Shown here piece after piece: positions 1 through 7,684 of a stretch of 58,780 nucleotides of DNA. Every line of letters begins with the position of its first letter. The stretch's first letter is position 1. A model generated the notes under the pieces. It ran no database searches. It saw only the letters and a program-made list of their open reading frames with translations, and was not told the origin of the DNA. The stretch comes from Pedobacter panaciterrae (lineage in GTDB: Bacteria; Bacteroidota; Bacteroidia; Sphingobacteriales; Sphingobacteriaceae). The position numbers were made by a program, and so were the translations under genes. The stretch lies in contig NZ_LGEL01000033.1 of assembly GCF_001636695.1 (NCBI RefSeq), positions 1-58,780 of the forward strand, read 5' to 3'.

Positions 1-19
1 AGATGTGTATAAGAGACAG
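1..19. other. Tn5/Nextera mosaic-end adapter (artefact)
   Basis: The first 19 bases read AGATGTGTATAAGAGACAG, the Tn5 mosaic end used in tagmentation libraries. The reverse complement closes the contig. This is untrimmed library sequence, not genome. It supplies a false upstream ATG at position 5 in frame with the first gene. Confidence 0.97.
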
Positions 20-43
20 GCTTTGGTATATAAAACATTTATT

Positions 44-535
44 ATGGAAACATTAGATTTTACTGCAACACTTTTAGTAGACCAAAGCCCTAAAGAAGCC
101 TTTAAAGCAATCACCAACCTTCGCGGATGGTGGTCAGAAGAAATAGAAGGAGGTACAAGCAAAATTGACGATGAATTTGTCTATCATTATAAAGACATTC
201 ATTATTGTAAAATGAGATTGATTGAGCTGATCCCTGATCAAAAAGTGGTTTGGCTGGTCTTAGATAATAATTTCAAATTTACAGAAGATAAAAGTGAATG
301 GATTGGCACAAAACTAGTCTTTAAAATTTCGAAAAACGGCACCCAAACAGAGGTTAACTTTACTCATGAAGGTTTGGTGCCCCAATACGAATGTTATGAA
401 ATTTGCAGAGAAGCATGGACCAATTACATAAAAGAAAGCTTATATGATCTTATCATAACTGGCAAAGGGCACCCTAATCCTAAAGAAACTGAAGGCTTCA
501 ATGCCCAAATTGCCGAGAAATGGAAATTAGAGTAA
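44..535 (+). CDS. SRPBCC / AHSA1-like domain protein
   Basis: A 163-residue protein of the START/Bet v1 (SRPBCC) fold, AHSA1-like branch. It has the family's N-terminal pattern: a hydrophobic first strand, then PKEAFKAITNLRGWWSEEIEG, where the paired tryptophans mark the first helix, and a C-terminal amphipathic helix with WTNYIKESLYDLI. No signal peptide or membrane segment is visible, so it is probably cytosolic. Such proteins bind hydrophobic ligands or act as co-chaperone-like modules, but the ligand cannot be told from sequence. The ATG at 44 is chosen because the longer frame begins inside the library adapter. A strong hairpin follows the stop, which suggests a monocistronic unit. Confidence 0.85.
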   Translation: METLDFTATLLVDQSPKEAFKAITNLRGWWSEEIEGGTSKIDDEFVYHYKDIHYCKMRLIELIPDQKVVWLVLDNNFKFTEDKSEWIGTKLVFKISKNGTQTEVNFTHEGLVPQYECYEICREAWTNYIKESLYDLIITGKGHPNPKETEGFNAQIAEKWKLE

Positions 536-548
536 CAATATTTTTTAA

Positions 549-584
549 TGTATCTATTTCTTTAAAAACAAAGAAATAGATACA
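549..584 (+). terminator. 15-bp perfect hairpin, likely terminator
   Basis: A perfect inverted repeat with 15-bp arms (TGTATCTATTTCTTT and its complement) and a 6-nt loop lies 13 bases after the SRPBCC stop codon, followed by a short T run. It is AT-rich, as usual for this group. It ends ten bases before the next gene's start codon, so it could also act as a leader structure for that gene. Confidence 0.6.
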
Positions 585-593
585 TTTGAAGAG

Positions 594-1001
594 TTGAAGA
601 AGCTGATCTCCATATTAATTACGTTTGTACTCCTCATTTTTTCTACTGAATTAAGGGAACTCATCAAATTGCCTTTACTTTTTCAGCATTATTTCGAGCA
701 TAAGGCTATAAATAAGGACATTACTTTCGCTATATATCTTTTTGACCATTACAATTCAATCCCACATACAGATGATGATGAGGATCGTGATAATCAGCTG
801 CCTTTTAAGTCTGCAGATCAAAAATTTGTCTTAACAAGTCCGGCGATTCCGACATCCAACAGGTTTGTTATTAGATTGTTAACTCCTGTAGTGCTGAGTC
901 GCTCGTCTATTTATAAAGAAAATCATATTCCTCCTCCTTTCCTTGGAAGAGTCTGGCAACCGCCTAAGCATTTGATTTGTTCTTCTAAGCCAATAGCATA
1001 G
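594..1001 (+). CDS. Small membrane/secreted His-Asp-rich protein of metal efflux operon
   Basis: A 135-residue protein starting at TTG. An N-terminal hydrophobic segment (about residues 3-17) is a signal peptide or anchor. The body carries HYFEHK near residue 32, a second HY pair, and an acidic HTDDDEDRDNQLPFKS stretch near residues 58-73. I recall a family of about 100-140 residues with the pattern HYxxHKxxN...HY...D..LPFK encoded just upstream of CusA/CzcA pumps in Bacteroidota; its function is unknown to me. The His and Asp clusters would suit metal binding in the periplasm, which is an inference. It lies 52 bases before the RND pump gene on the same strand and is probably part of that operon. 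The TTG start is chosen because it gives a clean lysine-rich signal-like N terminus and no ATG precedes it. Confidence 0.65.
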   Translation: MKKLISILITFVLLIFSTELRELIKLPLLFQHYFEHKAINKDITFAIYLFDHYNSIPHTDDDEDRDNQLPFKSADQKFVLTSPAIPTSNRFVIRLLTPVVLSRSSIYKENHIPPPFLGRVWQPPKHLICSSKPIA

Positions 1002-1053
1002 CCTTTTGGTTTAGATTTTATCGTAATAAGAATAAATCAAACTTAAATTTTTT

Positions 1054-4000
1054 ATGTTAAATAAAATCATTGGGTTTTCTGTAAAGAATAAACTCATAGT
1101 AGCGCTATTTACAATCGCACTCATTATATATGGTATTTTTGAATTAACGAAACTTCCGGTTGATGCCGTACCCGACATCACAAATAATCAGGTTCAAATA
1201 ATTACTTCTGCTCCGTCTTATGGTGCAACAGATATAGAAAGATTAGTTACTTTTCCAGTTGAACAGGCTAGTAGCAATATTGCTGGTATAAAAGAAATCA
1301 GAAGCTATAGCCGTTTTGGGCTTTCTCTTGTCACTCTTGTTTTTAACGATGATGTAGACATCTATTGGGCCCGGCAACAGGTGTCAGAAAGATTACTCAC
1401 TGTTCAGGCAAGTATTCCGGATGGAATAGGCAAGCCAGAAATGGGCCCCATTTCTACCGGGCTTGGCGAGATTTACCAATATGTAGTAAAGCCTAAAAAG
1501 GGCTATGAAAACAAATTTGATATTACCGAATTGCGCACAATCCAGGACTGGATGGTCAGGCGGCAATTGCTAGGCGTTAAGGGAGTAGCAGAAGTAAGTA
1601 GTTTTGGTGGAAAACTAAAGCAGTATGAAGTTGCCATCAATCCCAATAAGCTACAATCCCATGGAATTACTATTTCTGATGTATTTAATGCATTGGAAAG
1701 CAATAACCAGAATACCGGCGGGTCATATATAGAAAAGCAATCCACAGTGCTTTATATCCGGAGTGAGGGACTTATCGGAAATAAAGATGATATTGAAAAT
1801 GTAGTCATAAAAAACACCAAAAATAGTGTTCCATTGCTGATTCGTGACGTCGCTGAAGTGAAAATTGGTGCGGCAACCCGTTACGGCGCCCTAATTTATA
1901 ATGATGAGGGTGAAGTGTCAGGAGCCATTGTGATGATGCTAAAAGGAGCCAACAGCAATGTAGTTATTGAAAATATCAAAGCTAAAATTGCAGAGATTCA
2001 AAAAACTTTACCCGAAGGAGTAGTCATAGAACCATTTCTGGATAGAACCGATATGGTAAGCAATGCAATAGCTACAGTACAAACAAATCTTTTGGAGGGT
2101 GCATTAATAGTCGTATTTGTATTGGTTTTGTTTTTGGGAAACGTTCGTGCCGGTTTATTGGTCGCTTCGGTAATTCCGCTTTCGATGCTATTTGCCATTA
2201 TCATGATGAACCTGTTTGGAGTAAGTGGAAACCTGATGAGTCTGGGTGCACTTGATTTTGGATTGATTGTAGATGGGGCGGTCATTATTGTTGAGGCTGT
2301 GATGCATCAGTTAACGCACAACTCTAAGTTTGCCGGGCTCAGAACATTGTCGCAGCATGATATGGACAAAGAAGTCAAAAGTGCTTCTTCTAAAATGATG
2401 AATAGTGCTGTATTTGGACAGATCATTATTCTCATCGTTTACCTACCTATTTTTAGCTTGCAGGGAATAGAAGGAAAAATGTTTAAACCCATGGCTCAAA
2501 CTGTTGCATTTGCTCTTTTAGGTGCATTTATCCTGTCACTAACTTATATTCCTATGGTGAGCAGTATCTTTTTGAGTAAAAAGATCAGTGATAAGAAAAA
2601 CTTTTCCGATCGGCTCATGGCAAAAATAGAATCTGGCTATAGCAATATGCTTAATCGTGCCCTTGGTATTCCAAAGGCAATTATTGCCACTGTTATTACT
2701 TTATTTATCATAGCTGTTTTTCTACTTACACGATTAGGTGGTGAATTTATCCCTTCAATTGAAGAGGGAGATTATGCTGTAGAAACAAGAGTACTTTCAG
2801 GTAGTAGTCTAAATACAACGATAGAAAACGTACAAAAAGTTTCGGCCATTCTGAAATCAAGATTTCCAGAGGTAGAAAACATTGTTACAAAAATAGGAAG
2901 TAGTGAAGTTCCTACAGAGCCGCTTCCAATGGATATGGGGGATATGATTATAAACCTTAAAAAGAAAAGTGAATGGACATCAGCAAGCTCTTTTGATGAA
3001 CTTTCAGAAAAAATGGGTAAAGCTGCCAGCGAGGTTCCGGGAGTGACAACCAGTTTCCAGTTTCCTGTTCAGATGCGCTTTAACGAATTGATGACCGGTG
3101 CCAGACAAGATGTTGTATGTAAAATCTTCGGGGAAGATTTAGATACGTTAGGCGTCTACGCAAAACAACTTGGAAATATTGTTCGAAGTGTTAATGGTAC
3201 TACCGAGCATTATGTAGAGCAGATTACCGGAACACCTCAAATTGTTATTAAATATAACAGACCGGCTATCGCCCAGTATGGATTAAACATTTCAGAGGTA
3301 AACAGAAATGTCAATGCTGCATTTGCAGGCCAGAGCACAGGTTTGGTTTTTGAAGGTGAAAAACGTTTTGAGTTGGTAGTTAGACTGGGAAATGAAAATA
3401 GAAAAGATATTTCTGATGTACAAAACCTGCTGATTCCCACATCTGCGGGTACGCAGATTCCATTAAGTCAGGTTGCATCCGTAGAATTGGTTGATAGTCC
3501 AAGTCAGATACAACGCGAAGATACCCAGCGTCGTGTTCTGGTAGGATTTAATGTAAATGGTCGTGATGTTGAAAGTATTGTGAACGAACTTCAGGAAAAG
3601 GTAAACGAAAAAATCAAGTTGCCTGCGGGATATACAATTAGCTACGGAGGATCTTTTGAAAACCTTAATGAAGCTAAATCCCGTTTGTCGGTGGCTGTTC
3701 CAGTATCGCTTATCCTCATTTTTATCTTATTGTATTTTGCTTTTGATTCCATAAAATATGGTTTGTTGATTTATACGGCAATTCCATTATCGGCAATCGG
3801 AGGCATTTTTTTATTAGCGCTCAGGGGCATGACTTTTAGTATCAGTGCAGGAGTTGGTTTTATTGCGCTGTTTGGTATCGCAGTATTAAATGGGATTGTA
3901 CTGGTTGCCGAGTTTAATCGCGTTAGAAAATCTGGAGAAATGGATATGAAAAATGTTGTTATGCAGGGAACAGTAACCAGGTTAAGGCCGGTTCTGATGA

Positions 4001-5385
4001 CTGCATTTGTTGCTTCACTTGGCTTTTTGCCAATGGCATTAAGTAATGGGGCAGGTGCTGCAGTACAAAGGCCTCTGGCTACCGTGGTTATCGGAGGATT
4101 GATGATTGCAACTTTGCTTACGCTTTTTGTATTACCTATCTTATACATTGCTTTTGAAAAAGGCTTGAAACCCGGCAAGCATAAAAAACATATTGCTGCA
4201 ATAGTGGTACTTATTTTTGCTCTTTTGCCAGCTAGTGCACAAAAGCCAATTGGCTTAAATGAAGCATTGGATAGTGCTGTTTCTGGTAATATGTTGGTTA
4301 AGAGCCAGAAGTTACGGGCAGAGCAAGCTAAACAGCTTATTAAAACGGCTGCAGATATTCCACAAACAAATCTATCTGGTCAGTATGGTAAGTTTAATAG
4401 TGCCTTTATTGATAATGCTGTTGGCCTAAATCAAAGTTTCAGTTTACCAACCGTATATAGCAGGCAAAAGCAAAAATTATCTGAAGAATGGAAGATCGCT
4501 GTATTAAATGTCGATTTAAAGCAATCTGAAATTAAAAAGATGACTACGTCTGTTTTTTATGAAATGCTGATTATCATAGAAAAGCAGGCACTGCTCTTGT
4601 CTATAGACAGTGCATACAGAGAGTTCTTCAGGGTAGCAAATGAGCGTTTTAAAGTAGGTGAGACTAATATGCTTGAAAAAGCAAGTGCCGAAAATCAATT
4701 GATACAAATTGGCAGGCAGAAAAAAGAATTACAAAAGGAATTCAGTAATCTCCAGCAGCAATTTATGTTACTCATTAATAGTGATGAAGTGCGTCAGCCG
4801 CAATCTGCAAATTATAAAATGGAGTTCACAGTAAAAGAATTTTCAACCCTGATTGATCATCCATTTTTGAAGATCAGTGCACAGGAAGAGCAGGTAGCTA
4901 AGGCTATAACAAGAGTAGAGAAATCAAAACTATTGCCTGAGATTAATCTGGGTTATAATAATATGAGTATTCAGGATGGTGTTAATTATGGCATGGGGTC
5001 CAGATTTCATTCCATCCAGTTAGGTGTCGGAATACCGATTTTTTATGGTGCACAAAAAGCGAAGATCAAATCAGCGCAAACTCTTCAAACCATAACAAAA
5101 AATGAAACAGCTTATGCAAGAAAGCAATTGGAGGTAGAAATGAAAGACGCTGTTAATCAATTTGAAAAAAATCAAGAGATTGTGAATGACTTTGAAAACA
5201 ATGCCTTAAAAAATGCAAAGGAAATTACTCAAACATTAAACAGACAGCTGCAAAAAGGGGAGATCAATTACCTGGAATGGACTGTGCTTAATCAACAGGC
5301 ATTGTCTCTCCGTCTGGATTATTTCGACGCCATTAAAAACTTAAATCATAGTATTATTCAATTGAACTACCTTTTATCCAAATAA
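1054..5385 (+). CDS. czcA: CzcA-type heavy-metal RND pump fused to TolC-like channel
   Basis: A 1443-residue proton-driven efflux pump. Residues 1-1040 are an HME-RND inner-membrane transporter. TM4 carries D401, D407 and E414, matching the proton-relay triad known from CzcA (D402, D408, E415). The substrate-region motif RFNEL (near residue 675) is of the CzcA type, where CusA has the methionine motif, so Zn/Co/Cd is more likely than Cu/Ag; this is inference. Residues from about 1062 to the end are a TolC-like outer-membrane factor with long helical segments. Fused CusA-TolC proteins are known in Bacteroidota. The joint at about 1042-1061 reads like a complete signal peptide (KHKK, hydrophobic core, LPASAQ), which suggests processing into two chains. 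The adaptor gene starts two bases after the stop, so the two are translationally linked. Confidence 0.93.
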   Translation: MLNKIIGFSVKNKLIVALFTIALIIYGIFELTKLPVDAVPDITNNQVQIITSAPSYGATDIERLVTFPVEQASSNIAGIKEIRSYSRFGLSLVTLVFNDDVDIYWARQQVSERLLTVQASIPDGIGKPEMGPISTGLGEIYQYVVKPKKGYENKFDITELRTIQDWMVRRQLLGVKGVAEVSSFGGKLKQYEVAINPNKLQSHGITISDVFNALESNNQNTGGSYIEKQSTVLYIRSEGLIGNKDDIENVVIKNTKNSVPLLIRDVAEVKIGAATRYGALIYNDEGEVSGAIVMMLKGANSNVVIENIKAKIAEIQKTLPEGVVIEPFLDRTDMVSNAIATVQTNLLEGALIVVFVLVLFLGNVRAGLLVASVIPLSMLFAIIMMNLFGVSGNLMSLGALDFGLIVDGAVIIVEAVMHQLTHNSKFAGLRTLSQHDMDKEVKSASSKMMNSAVFGQIIILIVYLPIFSLQGIEGKMFKPMAQTVAFALLGAFILSLTYIPMVSSIFLSKKISDKKNFSDRLMAKIESGYSNMLNRALGIPKAIIATVITLFIIAVFLLTRLGGEFIPSIEEGDYAVETRVLSGSSLNTTIENVQKVSAILKSRFPEVENIVTKIGSSEVPTEPLPMDMGDMIINLKKKSEWTSASSFDELSEKMGKAASEVPGVTTSFQFPVQMRFNELMTGARQDVVCKIFGEDLDTLGVYAKQLGNIVRSVNGTTEHYVEQITGTPQIVIKYNRPAIAQYGLNISEVNRNVNAAFAGQSTGLVFEGEKRFELVVRLGNENRKDISDVQNLLIPTSAGTQIPLSQVASVELVDSPSQIQREDTQRRVLVGFNVNGRDVESIVNELQEKVNEKIKLPAGYTISYGGSFENLNEAKSRLSVAVPVSLILIFILLYFAFDSIKYGLLIYTAIPLSAIGGIFLLALRGMTFSISAGVGFIALFGIAVLNGIVLVAEFNRVRKSGEMDMKNVVMQGTVTRLRPVLMTAFVASLGFLPMALSNGAGAAVQRPLATVVIGGLMIATLLTLFVLPILYIAFEKGLKPGKHKKHIAAIVVLIFALLPASAQKPIGLNEALDSAVSGNMLVKSQKLRAEQAKQLIKTAADIPQTNLSGQYGKFNSAFIDNAVGLNQSFSLPTVYSRQKQKLSEEWKIAVLNVDLKQSEIKKMTTSVFYEMLIIIEKQALLLSIDSAYREFFRVANERFKVGETNMLEKASAENQLIQIGRQKKELQKEFSNLQQQFMLLINSDEVRQPQSANYKMEFTVKEFSTLIDHPFLKISAQEEQVAKAITRVEKSKLLPEINLGYNNMSIQDGVNYGMGSRFHSIQLGVGIPIFYGAQKAKIKSAQTLQTITKNETAYARKQLEVEMKDAVNQFEKNQEIVNDFENNALKNAKEITQTLNRQLQKGEINYLEWTVLNQQALSLRLDYFDAIKNLNHSIIQLNYLLSK

Positions 5386-5387
5386 CA

Positions 5388-6524
5388 ATGAAATCTATAT
5401 TTATAAAATATTTACCTGTATTATTAATCACTACGTTTATTTATGGGTGTAGCAGCAGTGCCAAACAGGAATCGGAAACAAACATTAAAACAGATGAAAG
5501 TACAGTTCATCTGAGTCCAGAACAGGTAAAACAAATTGACCTGCAGATTCAGGAAGTGCAAAGCCAGAATATAAGTACCGCACTGAAACTTAACGGGCAG
5601 ATCAATGTACCTCCGCAAAACCTGATCTCTGTAAGTGTTCCTTTAGGGGGGTATTTAAAATCTACTAACATGCTCGCAGGTACACAAGTGCGCAAAGGGC
5701 AGCTTTTAGCCATAATAGAAGATCCTCAGTATATTCAATTACAACAAGACTACCTAAGTTCAAAAAGTAAACTGAATTATGCGGTTAAAGAATATCAAAG
5801 GCAGAAAGAACTGAATATTGCTAAAGCTGGTAGTGATAAGGTTTTGCAGCAAGCAGAGAATGATTTTAGGAACCTGAATATTGAAAGCAAGGGCTTAGCC
5901 GAAAAACTGAGGCTTATCGGATTAAACCCCGGTAAACTTACTGAAGACAATATTAGTCGGAACATTAATATTTATTCGCCCATTAATGGTTTTGTAAGTA
6001 AGGTTAATGTGAACATTGGAAAATATGTAACCCCTTCCGACGTCATTTTCGAACTTGTTAACCCAGCAGATATCCATTTAAATCTTACAGTATTTGAAAA
6101 AGACCTCAATAAAATCAAGATTGGACAGCAGGTTGCAGCTTATAGTAATTCGAGACCTGATCAAAAATACCTTACCAGGGTTGTATTGGTCAGTCATTCT
6201 TTAAATAATGATAGAAGCACAGAAGTTCACTGTAATTTTGAACAATACAATCAAAGTCTTGTACCAGGTATGTACATGAATGCGGAAGTGCAATTGGATA
6301 CAGACAAAACAGATGCATTACCTAATGATGCTTTTGTCAATTATGAAAATAAGGATTACGTTTTTGTAAGTAATGGCAACAATACGTTTAAAATGACCGA
6401 AGTAGCCAAAGGTAAAACCGAACAGGGGTTTACTGCGATAAACTCGGATTTGAAAGAAAAGAAGATTGTGGTAAAAGGAGCTTATTCCTTGCTCATGAAA
6501 TTGAAAAATACGATTGAAGAGTAA
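5388..6524 (+). CDS. czcB: Periplasmic adaptor (membrane fusion protein) of heavy-metal RND pump
   Basis: A 378-residue lipoprotein adaptor linking the RND pump to its outer-membrane channel. The N terminus has a signal sequence ending in a lipobox with Cys21 (FIYGC). A barrel-sandwich (biotinyl-lipoyl-like) half occurs near residues 80-110 (PLGGYLKSTNMLAGTQVRKG). A helical hairpin spans about 118-175 and the second lipoyl half follows (YSPINGFVSKVNVNIGKYV). The beta-barrel and membrane-proximal domains complete the protein. No His-rich metal-binding tail is present. It follows the pump-TolC fusion by two bases, giving the whole efflux complex in two genes plus the small upstream protein. Confidence 0.92.
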   Translation: MKSIFIKYLPVLLITTFIYGCSSSAKQESETNIKTDESTVHLSPEQVKQIDLQIQEVQSQNISTALKLNGQINVPPQNLISVSVPLGGYLKSTNMLAGTQVRKGQLLAIIEDPQYIQLQQDYLSSKSKLNYAVKEYQRQKELNIAKAGSDKVLQQAENDFRNLNIESKGLAEKLRLIGLNPGKLTEDNISRNINIYSPINGFVSKVNVNIGKYVTPSDVIFELVNPADIHLNLTVFEKDLNKIKIGQQVAAYSNSRPDQKYLTRVVLVSHSLNNDRSTEVHCNFEQYNQSLVPGMYMNAEVQLDTDKTDALPNDAFVNYENKDYVFVSNGNNTFKMTEVAKGKTEQGFTAINSDLKEKKIVVKGAYSLLMKLKNTIEE

Positions 6525-6536
6525 TTATTTATATAA

Positions 6537-6569
6537 GCAACAGCTCTTTCCAGATGGAGAGACTGTTGC
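6537..6569. terminator. Bidirectional hairpin between convergent genes
   Basis: GCAACAG and CTGTTGC arms flank a partly paired TCTTTCC/GGAGAG stem with a short loop, in the 58-base gap between the converging efflux operon and the GntR-type regulator. There is no long T tract on either side, so terminator strength is uncertain. Confidence 0.5.
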
Positions 6570-6582
6570 CTGTTATCTGATT

Positions 6583-7560
6583 TTAAAGAGATCGTCTAAC
6601 TTCAAGTTTCCATGGGTTATCAACAGTATGAACCTGTTTTGTATTGATCAGCGTGGCCATGGTTTGCCCCATGAGTTTAAAGTTCGTTGAAAGCGTGGTA
6701 ATTCCTCCTGCCAGGAGCTCTTTTAATGGAGTGTCGTTGTAAGAGATAATACCGAAGTCTTTTCCAGGAGTTAATTTCTGCAATTCGGCCTGTTTCAATA
6801 TATCCACAAGGTCCCTGTCTTTTACTACAATGAAAAGATCGCCCTTATCTATTCTTCTTCCGGCTGTTACTGCAAGATAATCATGATCAAACCCATGTTG
6901 ATTGCAAAAGGCCTTAAGTCCGTCATACCTCTCCAGAGGCTCTTTTTCATCTTGCTGTACCATTAAAATGCGCTGATATTTTTTTATCAGGTCAAATCCA
7001 GAGACCAGAGCCTCATATGTATCTTTCTCAAAATTTTGCGAAACAGATGAATATTTCCCTTTTAATTCAGGGTGAAAATGGTCAAGCAAAAATACCCTTC
7101 CGGACAAGCCTTCAAGTAGAGGTTCAATGCCCTGGAACTTTCCCGACATAATGATGTAGTCTGTATACTTGTTATTGGCATCATTTACCAGTGTCTCAAA
7201 AACCTTTCTATTGTAATTATGGAAATAGAGTTCAACTGTAACGCCATTACCGGCCGACTCCATAAAAGAGTTGAACAAATCTTCTTTAAATTCATTGAAT
7301 TCATTGAAGAGCAGGAATATGTGGTGTCCCGTCTTTACCTTAGTACTCTTTACAAAATAGCCAACCCCATGGTTTGATGCAATAATGCCCTTTGACATCA
7401 ATTCGCGTAATCCCGCAAATACGGTGTCACGAGATAGGCCATATTCAGTCCTGAAATCATTGATGGAAGGTATTCTGTCGCCATTCTTGTATTCCTCTGT
7501 GCCTATTCTGTCAATGACATGGCTTACTACAAGTTTATATTTTGATTTATTTTCTTTCAC
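6583..7560 (-). CDS. GntR-family transcriptional regulator with LacI-type sugar-binding domain
   Basis: A 325-residue regulator. An N-terminal GntR winged helix lies at about residues 5-70, with the motif KNGDRIPSINDFRTEYGLSRDTV. A periplasmic-binding-protein-like effector domain (about 80-320) follows, as in AraR-type GntR/LacI hybrids. The effector is probably a sugar; arabinose or an arabino-oligosaccharide is inferred from the divergent arabinofuranosidase gene. I place the start at the GTG at 7560 (MKENKSKYKLVV). The longer open frame to 7722 reads through the promoter, the direct repeat and into the divergent gene, and its extra residues look non-coding. A tandem 10-bp repeat about 67 bases upstream is the obvious operator candidate. 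The regulator and enzyme are transcribed from one shared intergenic region, consistent with auto- and cross-regulation. Confidence 0.87.
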   Translation of the reverse strand: MKENKSKYKLVVSHVIDRIGTEEYKNGDRIPSINDFRTEYGLSRDTVFAGLRELMSKGIIASNHGVGYFVKSTKVKTGHHIFLLFNEFNEFKEDLFNSFMESAGNGVTVELYFHNYNRKVFETLVNDANNKYTDYIIMSGKFQGIEPLLEGLSGRVFLLDHFHPELKGKYSSVSQNFEKDTYEALVSGFDLIKKYQRILMVQQDEKEPLERYDGLKAFCNQHGFDHDYLAVTAGRRIDKGDLFIVVKDRDLVDILKQAELQKLTPGKDFGIISYNDTPLKELLAGGITTLSTNFKLMGQTMATLINTKQVHTVDNPWKLEVRRSL

Positions 7561-7626
7561 GCTTGATGTATTGCTGGCAAATATACTTACTCGCTTGTCA
7601 AAGATCGTAAATAAAAAATAAAAAAT

Positions 7627-7646
7627 CGTACCAGTTCGTACCAGTT
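7627..7646. promoter_or_regulatory. Tandem 10-bp direct repeat, candidate GntR operator
   Basis: Two exact adjacent copies of CGTACCAGTT lie between the divergent regulator and the arabinofuranosidase gene. The 10-bp period would place two protein subunits on the same face of the helix. The repeat ends 12 bases before the -7-like element of the enzyme gene, so bound protein would occlude RNA polymerase. Confidence 0.6.
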
Positions 7647-7658
7647 GTAAAATATTTA

Positions 7659-7666
7659 TATATTTG
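7659..7666 (+). promoter_or_regulatory. Bacteroidota -7 element (TATATTTG) of the GH127-GH51 gene
   Basis: TATATTTG matches the Bacteroidota consensus TAnnTTTG exactly, 18 bases before the ATG at 7685. A well-spaced -33 TTG is not present, because the expected place is filled by the tandem CGTACCAGTT repeat. This suggests a weak promoter or one under tight control. Confidence 0.6.
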
Positions 7667-7684
7667 GAGACCAAACCACACACA

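Noticed and set aside
5-43. Upstream ATG for the first gene
   Set aside because: It lies within the library adapter; the natural start is the ATG at 44.
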